61,108 nt of DNA from Parvularcula sp964342585 (GTDB lineage: Bacteria > Pseudomonadota > Alphaproteobacteria > Caulobacterales > Parvularculaceae), in contig CAYFHK010000001.1 of the NCBI GenBank assembly GCA_964342585.1, forward strand, positions 1 through 61,108. Direction: 5' to 3'. The position numbers were made by a program, and so were the translations under genes. Below, one piece after another: positions 54,538 to 61,108 of the stretch (its first letter is position 1; each line of letters opens with the position of its first letter). A model generated the notes under the pieces. That model did no database searches. It had not been told where the DNA came from and worked only from the letters and a program-made list of their open reading frames with translations.

Positions 54538-55340
54538 CCAGCGCCAGATCAGTTTTTTCATCGCTCGCGGAGGTTCTGACCACGGTAGATCCGTGGGACA
54601 AGGCAGCGTGCATGCGGACGGTCGCCGCTGACTTTCGAGCGGGCGATCTGCCGGTGTTGGACGATCAGGACGCTTGGCCAGAGCCTGCATCGCGGCAGCG
54701 GCCACCCCTACGGCCACCCTCAGAGATGCGGAGGCGCGGCCTTGGCAGTGTGGCGGGACGCTGCGCGCTCCTGCACGCAGTGGCGCATATCGAGCTCAAC
54801 GCCATTGACCTTGCCACGGATATGGCCGGTCGGTTCGCCCACGAATTGCCGACTTCGATGCGCGACGCTTTCGTTAGCGACTGGATCAGCGTGGCCGACG
54901 ACGAAGCCCGCCATTTCGTGATGGTGGCAGATCGCCTCGAAGCGCTCGGCAGCGCGTATGGTGCGCTCCCGGCCCATGACGGGTTATGGCAAGCCGCGCG
55001 CCGAACACGTCACGATGTATTGGCGCGGTTGGTGATCGCCCCCCTCGTTCTCGAGGCACGCGGGCTCGATGTGACACCGAACATGATTAACGGTCTGACC
55101 CGCGCCGGGGATATCGAGAGCGCAAACGTCCTCAAACAAATTCATGAGGAAGAAATCGGCCATGTGGCCATGGGCCGAAAATGGCTTGAACGACTATGCG
55201 CGAGGGATGACATCGATGTCGCGGCGCACTTCGCCGCCATGGTCGAAGCCCACTTTCCGGGCGGCTTGAAAGAGCCCTTCAATGCAGAGGCGCGGCGGGC
55301 CAGCGGCATGCCAGCCGACTGGTATGAGGGCCTGAGTTAA
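54534..55340 (+). CDS. DUF455 ferritin-like protein
   Basis: A 268-residue helical protein with the carboxylate/histidine pattern of a di-iron ferritin-like centre: HAVAHIELNAID, ADDEARHF, VLEARGLD and HEEEIGHVAM. DUF455 members are related to MiaE-type hydroxylases, but their reaction is not settled. The GTG start overlaps the TGA of the peroxiredoxin gene (GTGA), so the two are translationally coupled; that suggests an oxidative-stress or iron link, which is inference. Confidence 0.85.
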   Translation: MTSARSVFSSLAEVLTTVDPWDKAACMRTVAADFRAGDLPVLDDQDAWPEPASRQRPPLRPPSEMRRRGLGSVAGRCALLHAVAHIELNAIDLATDMAGRFAHELPTSMRDAFVSDWISVADDEARHFVMVADRLEALGSAYGALPAHDGLWQAARRTRHDVLARLVIAPLVLEARGLDVTPNMINGLTRAGDIESANVLKQIHEEEIGHVAMGRKWLERLCARDDIDVAAHFAAMVEAHFPGGLKEPFNAEARRASGMPADWYEGLS

Positions 55341-55495
55341 GGGGTCTGGGCATCGTTTACGACGCGTGAACGGCCTTTCGGTGAATTCGCGTTTTACCTT
55401 CAAACGGGTTTAATAAAACTCCGATAGGTTCCCCCAGCGGCCTTGCCATCATACCCCTTTCTGTGTGTTATTATCTCACAGCGGAGGGCACGCTG

Positions 55496-55546
55496 GTTAG
55501 GGTTGTGATTTTAAGAAAAACCCCTAACGTTCGATAGGGTATAGGG
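55496..55546 (+). promoter_or_regulatory. overlapping hairpins in the leader of the M23 gene
   Basis: GTTAGGG (55496-55502) can pair with CCCTAAC (55522-55528); CCCTA (55522-55526) can instead pair with TAGGG at 55535-55539 or 55542-55546. The two pairings exclude each other. They lie 9-59 bp before the ATG of the M23 peptidase. An attenuator or ribosome-access switch is possible; seen in sequence only. Confidence 0.35.
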
Positions 55547-55554
55547 ATCGGTTC

Positions 55555-56877
55555 ATGGCACGGGATCAGGGTCGAGTTGGGCGCGCGTTTGGTCGCCTTT
55601 TTCGCGAACGCCAGATCTACCACCGTTCCGACGGTATCGTTCGTTTCGTTAAGCTTTCTGCGCGGACGCAGATCGCAATGGCGGCGGTTTTAGGGGCATC
55701 GCTCCTCTGGGTCGCTTATGCGTCCGTGAACGTCGTATTTAAAGAACAAATCATCGTCTCCAAAGATCAAGAACGGCGCGACCAGGAAGCTGCCTATCGC
55801 CGCCGCCTTCAGATCTCGGAGACTGCGTATGACCGTGTCAGCGCACAGAACTTCATCTACGCCCGTCAGTTCGACGACGCGATCACTGACCTAAAAAGTC
55901 AGCATGAAGAGCTTCAGTCGCTGGTCGAGAACAAGTCTTCAGTCGATCGTCGCATTGAAGCGTTGGCAGAGACCCTCTCTGCGACGGGCGCGCCGGGTGG
56001 CCGCAAGCCAGAGTCGAGCAACCGGCTCATGATCGATCCTGTCGGGCGCGAACCCACGCCTCGTCAGTCACGCATCTCCGCTCTCCGCGATGAAGCTTTG
56101 CGCAGCACGATGAATTCGCGCGTCGCTACCGAGATCGACGATGAAGTCCTCCAAAAGATGCGCCGCGAAGCGGCCGAGCTGTCTTCGCGCCAAGTCGTCC
56201 TGATGGCGATTTTGGAAGAGGATATGCGCCGCCACATGCGTGAGGTTGGCCGGATTTTGGAGCACACGGGTGTGAACATCGACCAATTGGTTGAACGGCA
56301 CCGGGTGGCCGAAGTCCCCGAACCCGTGGACGACTATTCAGGCACGGGCGGTCCGCTGATCGAGCCGCAGACAATTGCCCCTGCCGCCTATTTTAAGAGT
56401 GCCGCGCGCATCGATCAAATCCTCAATGAAATGGCCTCGATGCATTCAACGCTTGAAGCCATTCCCCTCTCAGCACCCGTCATCGCCCGTCACCGGATGA
56501 CGTCGCGCTTCGGCTATCGCTGGGACCCTCTTCAGAAAAACGTCCGTGCCGCGCATAAAGGCTTGGACTTCGCGGCACCGCGCAACACGCCGATTGTTGC
56601 GACTGCACCTGGGCGTGTTTCATACGCGGGCAATCGGGGCGGTTTCGGGCGGACGGTTGAGATCGACCACGGTAACGGCATCAAGACACGCTATGCCCAC
56701 CTCAACCGTATTTCTGTTCGCGCAGGGCAGCGCGTGAACTTACACGATCAAATCGGACTGATGGGCAGTACGGGCCGAAGCACGGGCAATCACGTGCACT
56801 ATGAGGTGATCTACCGGGGGCGGCAGATCGATCCTCTGAAATTCATCGAGGCAGGACGTTATGTTTTCGAAAGCTAA
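55555..56877 (+). CDS. M23-family peptidoglycan endopeptidase (LmdC-like)
   Basis: A 440-residue bitopic protein: a cytoplasmic N-terminus, a membrane anchor (about 39-62), a coiled coil (about 65-135), a disordered linker and a C-terminal LytM domain (about 310-438) with the zinc-ligand segment HKGLDFAAPRNTPIVA and NHVHYEVIYRGR. It should cleave peptide cross-links. The bactofilin gene overlaps its last 17 bp, the same pairing as LmdC-BacA in stalked and budding alphaproteobacteria, where the scaffold localises the enzyme. Confidence 0.9.
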   Translation: MARDQGRVGRAFGRLFRERQIYHRSDGIVRFVKLSARTQIAMAAVLGASLLWVAYASVNVVFKEQIIVSKDQERRDQEAAYRRRLQISETAYDRVSAQNFIYARQFDDAITDLKSQHEELQSLVENKSSVDRRIEALAETLSATGAPGGRKPESSNRLMIDPVGREPTPRQSRISALRDEALRSTMNSRVATEIDDEVLQKMRREAAELSSRQVVLMAILEEDMRRHMREVGRILEHTGVNIDQLVERHRVAEVPEPVDDYSGTGGPLIEPQTIAPAAYFKSAARIDQILNEMASMHSTLEAIPLSAPVIARHRMTSRFGYRWDPLQKNVRAAHKGLDFAAPRNTPIVATAPGRVSYAGNRGGFGRTVEIDHGNGIKTRYAHLNRISVRAGQRVNLHDQIGLMGSTGRSTGNHVHYEVIYRGRQIDPLKFIEAGRYVFES

Positions 56878-57601
56878 GGGCAAAGAAAAGAGCACGGGGC
56901 CGTCTCACGCGGCGACCGAGCCGGTTGACCGCGATGGTGCAAAACGCACCAGCTCGCCACAAACAACGAAGGCGGCTGCTGGCCGCAGCCGACCCGCCGC
57001 GCGTTCAGGCGGCGTGCCCTCTATCGTTTCCGGCGATATGATCATCCGCGGCGCCATCGAGTCCGCCGGCGAGATTCAATTCGACGGCGAAATCGAAGGC
57101 GACATCCGCGCCAAAGGATTGGTGATCGGCGAAGGCGCCAAAGTGACCGGTGAAGTGGTCGCCGAGAAGGTGCGCGTTTGCGGCATCGTCGAGGGCGCCA
57201 TTCGCGCCGTCGAAGTCGAGCTTGCCGCATCTGCGTTCGTAAAAGGCGATATCACGCACACATCTCTTTCGATTGAGAGTGGCGCGCGCTTTGAAGGGAA
57301 TTGTCGCCATGCTGACGATCCGATCGAGGACGCCTCGCCTTCATCGCAAGCGCCAAAACCAGCACCGCCGCGTCCTACGCCGCCAAAGCCCGGCCCCCCA
57401 GGTCCTGGCAATGCAGAAGTGACGAACGCTGCGGGTCATCAACCGGCGCATCCGAATACCGTCGCCGGTCAGGCAGCGGCGCGTGATCGACTGCCACAGG
57501 TCGGCCAGGGCGGACAGAGCCGTGAATTGATGCCGCAACGCCAAGAACCGGCAGCGGATCGGTCATTTGTGGCGAAGCCCGCGGCGGCTGACCTCCGCTA
57601 A
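56861..57601 (+). CDS. bacA: bactofilin
   Basis: A 246-residue cytoskeletal protein. The beta-helical bactofilin core (about 50-150) shows its repeating GEIQFDGEIEGDIRAKG, GAKVTGEVVAEKVRV and GSVEGAIRA-like rungs. The N-terminus (1-45) is basic and the C-terminal 90 residues are rich in Pro and Gln. Bactofilins polymerise without nucleotide and position wall enzymes. The ATG lies inside the end of the M23 gene (17-bp overlap). The gene is followed by a terminator. Confidence 0.93.
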   Translation: MFSKAKGKEKSTGPSHAATEPVDRDGAKRTSSPQTTKAAAGRSRPAARSGGVPSIVSGDMIIRGAIESAGEIQFDGEIEGDIRAKGLVIGEGAKVTGEVVAEKVRVCGIVEGAIRAVEVELAASAFVKGDITHTSLSIESGARFEGNCRHADDPIEDASPSSQAPKPAPPRPTPPKPGPPGPGNAEVTNAAGHQPAHPNTVAGQAAARDRLPQVGQGGQSRELMPQRQEPAADRSFVAKPAAADLR

Positions 57602-57626
57602 GACACCCTATTTCTTCCTGGGCAAG

Positions 57627-57657
57627 AAAACGGCGCGTGCATCAGCAGCGCCGTTTT
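57627..57657. terminator. bidirectional Rho-independent terminator
   Basis: AAAACGGCGC and GCGCCGTTTT (57627-57636 and 57648-57657) pair as a 10-bp stem with an 11-nt loop, and T runs continue on the right. It lies between the convergent bactofilin and the next minus-strand gene and should stop transcription from both sides. Confidence 0.85.
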
Positions 57658-57670
57658 TCTTTGGGTTCGG

Positions 57671-58552
57671 CTATTCGAGAATAACCGGTCTCAAATGAAC
57701 TTCCGACGGCGCCGCGTAATCGGCGATGGCGTAGGTCGCAAACCCAGCTGAGCCGCCGCGGGCCCGAGCGGTGACGTAGAGCAAGATCTCGCCCTCACCA
57801 TCATCGTCAAAGTCCGCATGCGCAATATCATGCAGCCGCGCCGTCACCTCAGGCGCCTCAAGCTGCCACAGTCGAGGATCTTCCGTAGACCGCTTTAAGG
57901 CTGGCGCCTCTTCGAAGCTATCGTTCAGCGCGGGCCACTGCGTTTCCGGAATGCGCGAGAAATCCTGTTGGCTGAGCATGTCATCGGAGAAACGCGAGAA
58001 ACGGGCTGGCGCTGCCAGCCGGGCCAACGACATGAGCCCACAAAACTCTAAGAACCGGCTTTCACGCACCATGTCCGCCGAGCTCATCGCTCCCATGCCC
58101 TTTCGCCTTGCGGCGATGAAACCGTCACAGGTTTCGATGGCCTCTGGGGGCGCAGCAAAGTCTTCCGGGTCCGCCATATTCAACGACACCGCCCGCCACT
58201 CTCCGGTGGCCACTGAGCGATCAAAGGGCCGCGCCTCGCCGGAGAGCAGCGCTTCCCGGCTGGTGCAGCCATCTTCGGTGCGCACAATCCGCGGGAAGCA
58301 GAATTTGACGTCATCTGCCGCCGACGCGACCGACGAGGTCCCGTCCCCGGTGTTGGGCAATTCAAACGACACGTTGAGCGGATCCGCGACTGGGCTGGAT
58401 GAGGGCGCGGCGTCGCTCGCGCGCTCGACCACACCGGGCGCCACGCCCAGCGGGGCGCCGCCATCGGTGCCCGTCACCACGGTCGAGACACCGCCGATCA
58501 CGGCCGCCGCGCCGGCGACCAAACCGCCATATTTCCATCGCGCATCGATCAT
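57671..58552 (-). CDS. uncharacterised secreted or anchored protein with VCBS/FG-GAP-like segment
   Basis: A 293-residue protein with an N-terminal hydrophobic segment (about 5-30, GLVAGAAAVIGGVSTVV). No domain is recognised in the middle. Near the C-terminus DFDDDGEGEILLYV has the spacing of a calcium-binding FG-GAP/VCBS repeat. An AGAGGG site precedes the ATG at 58552, preferred to an upstream TTG. It is the last gene of an apparent operon after the GH24 lysozyme and DUF1489 genes (23-bp gap). Confidence 0.6.
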   Translation of the reverse strand: MIDARWKYGGLVAGAAAVIGGVSTVVTGTDGGAPLGVAPGVVERASDAAPSSSPVADPLNVSFELPNTGDGTSSVASAADDVKFCFPRIVRTEDGCTSREALLSGEARPFDRSVATGEWRAVSLNMADPEDFAAPPEAIETCDGFIAARRKGMGAMSSADMVRESRFLEFCGLMSLARLAAPARFSRFSDDMLSQQDFSRIPETQWPALNDSFEEAPALKRSTEDPRLWQLEAPEVTARLHDIAHADFDDDGEGEILLYVTARARGGSAGFATYAIADYAAPSEVHLRPVILE

Positions 58553-58575
58553 GGCTGCCCTCTTCAAACCCCGCG

Positions 58576-59013
58576 TTACAAAAGCCCTAGCTCTGATAGC
58601 TCGCGATGAAGGCGCTGGCTATCGTCGCGGACATCACCACTATCGGGCGGGGCATCGTCTGGTTCGAGGTAGCGCCATCCTTGGAAAGGCCGACGGGGCC
58701 AGGGCTGAACCGGGATAAGCGCTCGATCGAGCGCAATCCGGCATTTCTGGGTGCCGTCGTCGACCGTTATGCGGTCAAGACCGGTAATCCGCTGTCGCAC
58801 AGCGAAATAGCCGTCAATCACCCAATAAATCGAGCCGCCCGCCAGCACATCGGCCTCGCGACGCGGATACATCCGTATCACGTGCCAGGGCGCGGGTTCT
58901 TTCACACCTTCACTCCGGGCCCTCTCCATCAAGTGAGATTGCCACGCCGAAAGGTCATCGACGCTTTTCGCGCCAACGCACAATTTCGCGATATGACAGA
59001 CTGATGCGCTCAA
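58576..59013 (-). CDS. DUF1489 family protein
   Basis: A 145-residue soluble protein that matches the alphaproteobacterial DUF1489 pattern: HIAKLCVGAKSVDDLSAWQ, MYPRREADVLAGGSIYWVI, RQRITGLDRI and RRPFQGWRYLEPDDAP. The function of the family is unknown. It starts with TTG, 9 bp after the stop of the lysozyme gene, and is followed by a further gene after 23 bp, so it is in an operon with both. Confidence 0.85.
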   Translation of the reverse strand: MSASVCHIAKLCVGAKSVDDLSAWQSHLMERARSEGVKEPAPWHVIRMYPRREADVLAGGSIYWVIDGYFAVRQRITGLDRITVDDGTQKCRIALDRALIPVQPWPRRPFQGWRYLEPDDAPPDSGDVRDDSQRLHRELSELGLL

Positions 59014-59022
59014 GCACGAAAT

Positions 59023-60048
59023 TTAGTTCGTGTGGCGCACGCGGGCAACTTCTACGGCGCGCTGTTTTTTCAAGCTATGCCGCGTGGCGCGTTTGGCCAG
59101 CACGTATAAAATGAAATAGCACGCTGCAGCCCCCGTTCCGAACAGCCAAAGCGGTAAATCCGCGTACAAACGGTCCATCAGGCTGTTGCCAATCCCGACC
59201 GATGCCAAAAGGTCCGGCCAGCGAGTTTGCAAAAAGAAGACGCCGGAGAGCCCCGTCATTAAAAAGGCCATGATGCCTGCCATCGCAGCCCCGATGGTCA
59301 CGCCAATATCTTCGCGCTCTTCCGCCTTTGAGATGATCATCTTGCTCGGATCGCCCGTCAGCGCTTGCGACGCGTGATAGAGCGATTGCAATCGCGCCTC
59401 GCGTTCAGACGCGGTCAGCGATCGGCCATGGTCACGGCGAAATTCTTTGAGATCGAACAGGGGGGCGTTGTCGATTGCGTCCTCGCTGCGGATTGCACCG
59501 TCGCATTCATCCGCCGGGATCACTTCAGACGTTGGCACCACCAATTCCGCATCGGTGGGCATGAGAAACAATGATTTCTCTGCCGCGCGCCGACGCACCA
59601 AGCCATCGAGTTTGACGAGCTTCCCGTCGACCCGCGCCCTGGTCCACCGCTCAAAAGCATCGGCAGCACCCAGCTTATCACCGTCATTAAGCTTAGCGAG
59701 GACGGTCGAGCGGCGGAAGTTTTTCTCACCGATGTTGAAGATCAGGGAGACCAGCGCATCGTGCTCATTCTGGTTGAGCGGGGCGCGCACGGTGGTTTTG
59801 ATGACGTCTTCAATCGGCTTGATGTCGTCGGAAAGGAGACGGCTTGCCTCCTTCTCCGTCACGCTCATGCCCTTGGCCGCCGTGGATTTGTGACCGTATC
59901 CGACCGTCCAATACTCTTCGGCGCCGCCATCTGGATGTGCGCTCGGGCGCGTCTCGGACTGTGCGGAAAGACGCAAGCCCTCATACGCTTTGATCAGATT
60001 AAGGCCGGTATCCCCCGTTCTCATTAGGTCGAACCCACTCCACGACAC
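59023..60048 (-). CDS. GH24 lysozyme-domain protein with C-terminal membrane hairpin
   Basis: A 341-residue protein. Residues about 15-160 form a phage T4-type (GH24) muramidase: catalytic Glu23 in AYEGLRL, then WTVGYGH with Thr48 and LNQNEHDALVSLIFNIG. The distance from the glutamate to the threonine is longer than in T4 lysozyme (25 against 15), so there is an insert. There is no signal peptide. Two membrane helices (about 250-272 and 297-318) follow a linker. A C-terminal anchor of this type is unusual for an endolysin. First gene of an operon with DUF1489. Confidence 0.82.
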   Translation of the reverse strand: MSWSGFDLMRTGDTGLNLIKAYEGLRLSAQSETRPSAHPDGGAEEYWTVGYGHKSTAAKGMSVTEKEASRLLSDDIKPIEDVIKTTVRAPLNQNEHDALVSLIFNIGEKNFRRSTVLAKLNDGDKLGAADAFERWTRARVDGKLVKLDGLVRRRAAEKSLFLMPTDAELVVPTSEVIPADECDGAIRSEDAIDNAPLFDLKEFRRDHGRSLTASEREARLQSLYHASQALTGDPSKMIISKAEEREDIGVTIGAAMAGIMAFLMTGLSGVFFLQTRWPDLLASVGIGNSLMDRLYADLPLWLFGTGAAACYFILYVLAKRATRHSLKKQRAVEVARVRHTN

Positions 60049-60217
60049 GGCTTCCTGGTTTCCTTAACACGCGGCAATCCGGCTGAACAGTCAATCGCCG
60101 CGCGTTAACCTCGTTTGGCAACGAAATTGCAATCTTCGGCTTTTTCGCGGAGAAAAAACACAGGGTTTTCGGGGGTTTCCCTCAAAGTGACTTTGGCGCG
60201 AAGAGCGAACGAGTGAA

Positions 60218-61108
60218 ATGTTTAACACGGTCACACGCGTAGCAGGTATCGCGGTTGTTGGTGGCGTGGCGCTGTTCGCTGGCTATTCCCTTTGGGAGGG
60301 CCGGCCAAGCTCTTCTGGTGATGAACCCGCGGCTGAAACCGTTGCTGAAGCGAACGGCACAGACACCCAAGGCTTCGGCGGGACACCAGAAGGCACGAGC
60401 CCTCTCTCTTTTGAGGAGGGGCAAGACGGCGAAGCCGTACGACCCGCGGAAGATGACGGTGACCCGGTCATCGCCGACGCCCCTCTTCCGCCAGAAGATG
60501 AGACCGAAGCCGAACGGATCGCCCGTCTCGGCGAGGGCGGCCTTCTCGATGACGACGAGCGCCCAGACCTGCCCACCGATGGCGAGGCACAGCGGGCACC
60601 TGATGTGAGAAGCGGGGGGTTACGCGGCCTCCCCGTACCGCAGGATCCGACTGTATCGGTCGCGGAAGCAGAGGATGGCGCCGAGCCGGCGCGGGAAACT
60701 GTCGCTGCAGTCAGCGAGGTGTCGAAAACCGAAGCGGCGGCCGATGAACCGGCCTCGACAACGGAAGTGGCGACCGACGAGAGCGGTCCTTCATCAGAAG
60801 ATGCGCAAACCGCCGTCGCCGATGCAGATGTGCCGATGGAACGCAATCCTCTGCGTCAAGACAAACCCGATAGCGCCCAGTCATTCGCCGCCAACACAAA
60901 ACAAACCGATAAGCCAGATGACGGCAAATTCTTCACGGCCAATTCGGAGAAGATCGACAAACCCGACGATGGCGATTTCTTCACCGATCGGCAGACGGCT
61001 TCATCGCTTGACCCCTGCATCAAGGCTGACGGCACACGGTATACCGGCCCCGGCACGGTGACCAACCCGTTCGACACGTCAAACCCGTGTCTTCCGCAGG
61101 CGACCGAT
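60218..61108 (+). CDS. acidic repeat protein with N-terminal membrane anchor, partial
   Basis: An open frame of 297 codons running off the window. An N-terminal hydrophobic segment (about 8-26, GIAVVGGVALFAGYSLW) is followed by a long disordered region rich in Glu, Asp, Ala and Pro. Near the cut end, three 16-residue repeats begin with DKPD, and two of these read DKPDDGxFFT. I do not recognise the family. It is divergent from the lysozyme gene (169 bp apart). The end of the protein lies outside the window. Confidence 0.65.
   Translation, partial: MFNTVTRVAGIAVVGGVALFAGYSLWEGRPSSSGDEPAAETVAEANGTDTQGFGGTPEGTSPLSFEEGQDGEAVRPAEDDGDPVIADAPLPPEDETEAERIARLGEGGLLDDDERPDLPTDGEAQRAPDVRSGGLRGLPVPQDPTVSVAEAEDGAEPARETVAAVSEVSKTEAAADEPASTTEVATDESGPSSEDAQTAVADADVPMERNPLRQDKPDSAQSFAANTKQTDKPDDGKFFTANSEKIDKPDDGDFFTDRQTASSLDPCIKADGTRYTGPGTVTNPFDTSNPCLPQATD
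60860..61003 (+). repeat. three 48-bp in-frame repeats in the acidic repeat protein
   Basis: Units start at 60860, 60908 and 60956, exactly 48 bp apart. Each begins with codons for Asp-Lys-Pro-Asp. Units 2 and 3 share DKPDDG and FFT; unit 1 is more diverged. The repeat is coding and codon use differs between units, so it is not a recent DNA duplication. Confidence 0.75.

Noticed and set aside
60060..60120. TTAACA and TTAACC sequences upstream of the lysozyme gene as CtrA sites
   Set aside because: They are single half-sites about 40 bp apart, with no second TTAA at N7.

Overview
The window is a gene-dense, high-GC stretch of bacterial chromosome that looks like an alphaproteobacterium of the Caulobacterales/Parvularculales type. 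The pointers are a MipZ division-site ATPase, a bactofilin paired with an M23 peptidase, a DUF1489 protein, PtsP beside aspartokinase, an Mla system with an ABC_trans_aux lipoprotein, and two CtrA-like boxes. I see no rRNA, insertion sequence, CRISPR array or integrase. There is one tRNA (Trp). No gap between genes exceeds about 300 bases.

Layout. 1-5 kb: CBS-domain protein, rhomboid protease, a tandem PilZ protein followed by a GYF-domain protein, and an OmpR/EnvZ-type two-component pair. 5-10 kb: BamB and a YfgM-like protein, tRNA-Trp, an NTF2-like protein, a membrane J-domain protein, MipZ and a SPOR lipoprotein. 10-25 kb is mostly core metabolism and quality control: PanC, the NfeD/SPFH pair, PtsP, LysC, UbiG, ComEC, GltX, GltA, a class II aldolase and NAD kinase. 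25-31 kb is more accessory: a degenerate EAL protein, a ThiO-like oxidase, a phage/GTA-type holin-like protein, a CPA1-like transporter, an atypical crotonase with no ordinary start codon, and a voltage-gated channel. 31-39 kb: a CtrA-box-preceded coiled-coil membrane protein, a four-gene Mla lipid transport operon, and a CHASE2 protein with a decayed cyclase domain. 39-43.7 kb: a TetR regulator, a lipoprotein, proline iminopeptidase, an NSS transporter and a lone Hpt protein. 43.7-49.5 kb: the rod-shape cluster mreB, mreC, mreD, mrdA, rodA. 49.6-54 kb: a TVP38 membrane protein and a 1150-residue AsmA/YhdP-like protein. 54-61 kb: PrxQ/Bcp, DUF455, the M23-bactofilin pair, an operon of a membrane-anchored GH24 lysozyme with DUF1489 and an unknown protein, and an acidic repeat protein cut by the window edge.

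How the genes fit together. Most of the window serves the cell envelope and cell cycle: outer-membrane assembly (BamB), lipid transport (Mla, YhdP-like), wall elongation (Mre/PBP2/RodA), local wall hydrolysis and scaffolding (M23, bactofilin), division placement (MipZ, SPOR) and perhaps polarity (coiled-coil protein with a CtrA box). Several signalling proteins keep their fold but lose catalytic residues (EAL, cyclase). A holin-like gene and a lysozyme gene sit 31 kb apart with no virion genes nearby, as the dispersed lysis genes of gene transfer agents do. These, the channel with a glycine-containing filter, and the GYF protein with a Cas2/SinR-like tail are the items most worth following up. 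All calls are from reading the sequence; no database search was run.
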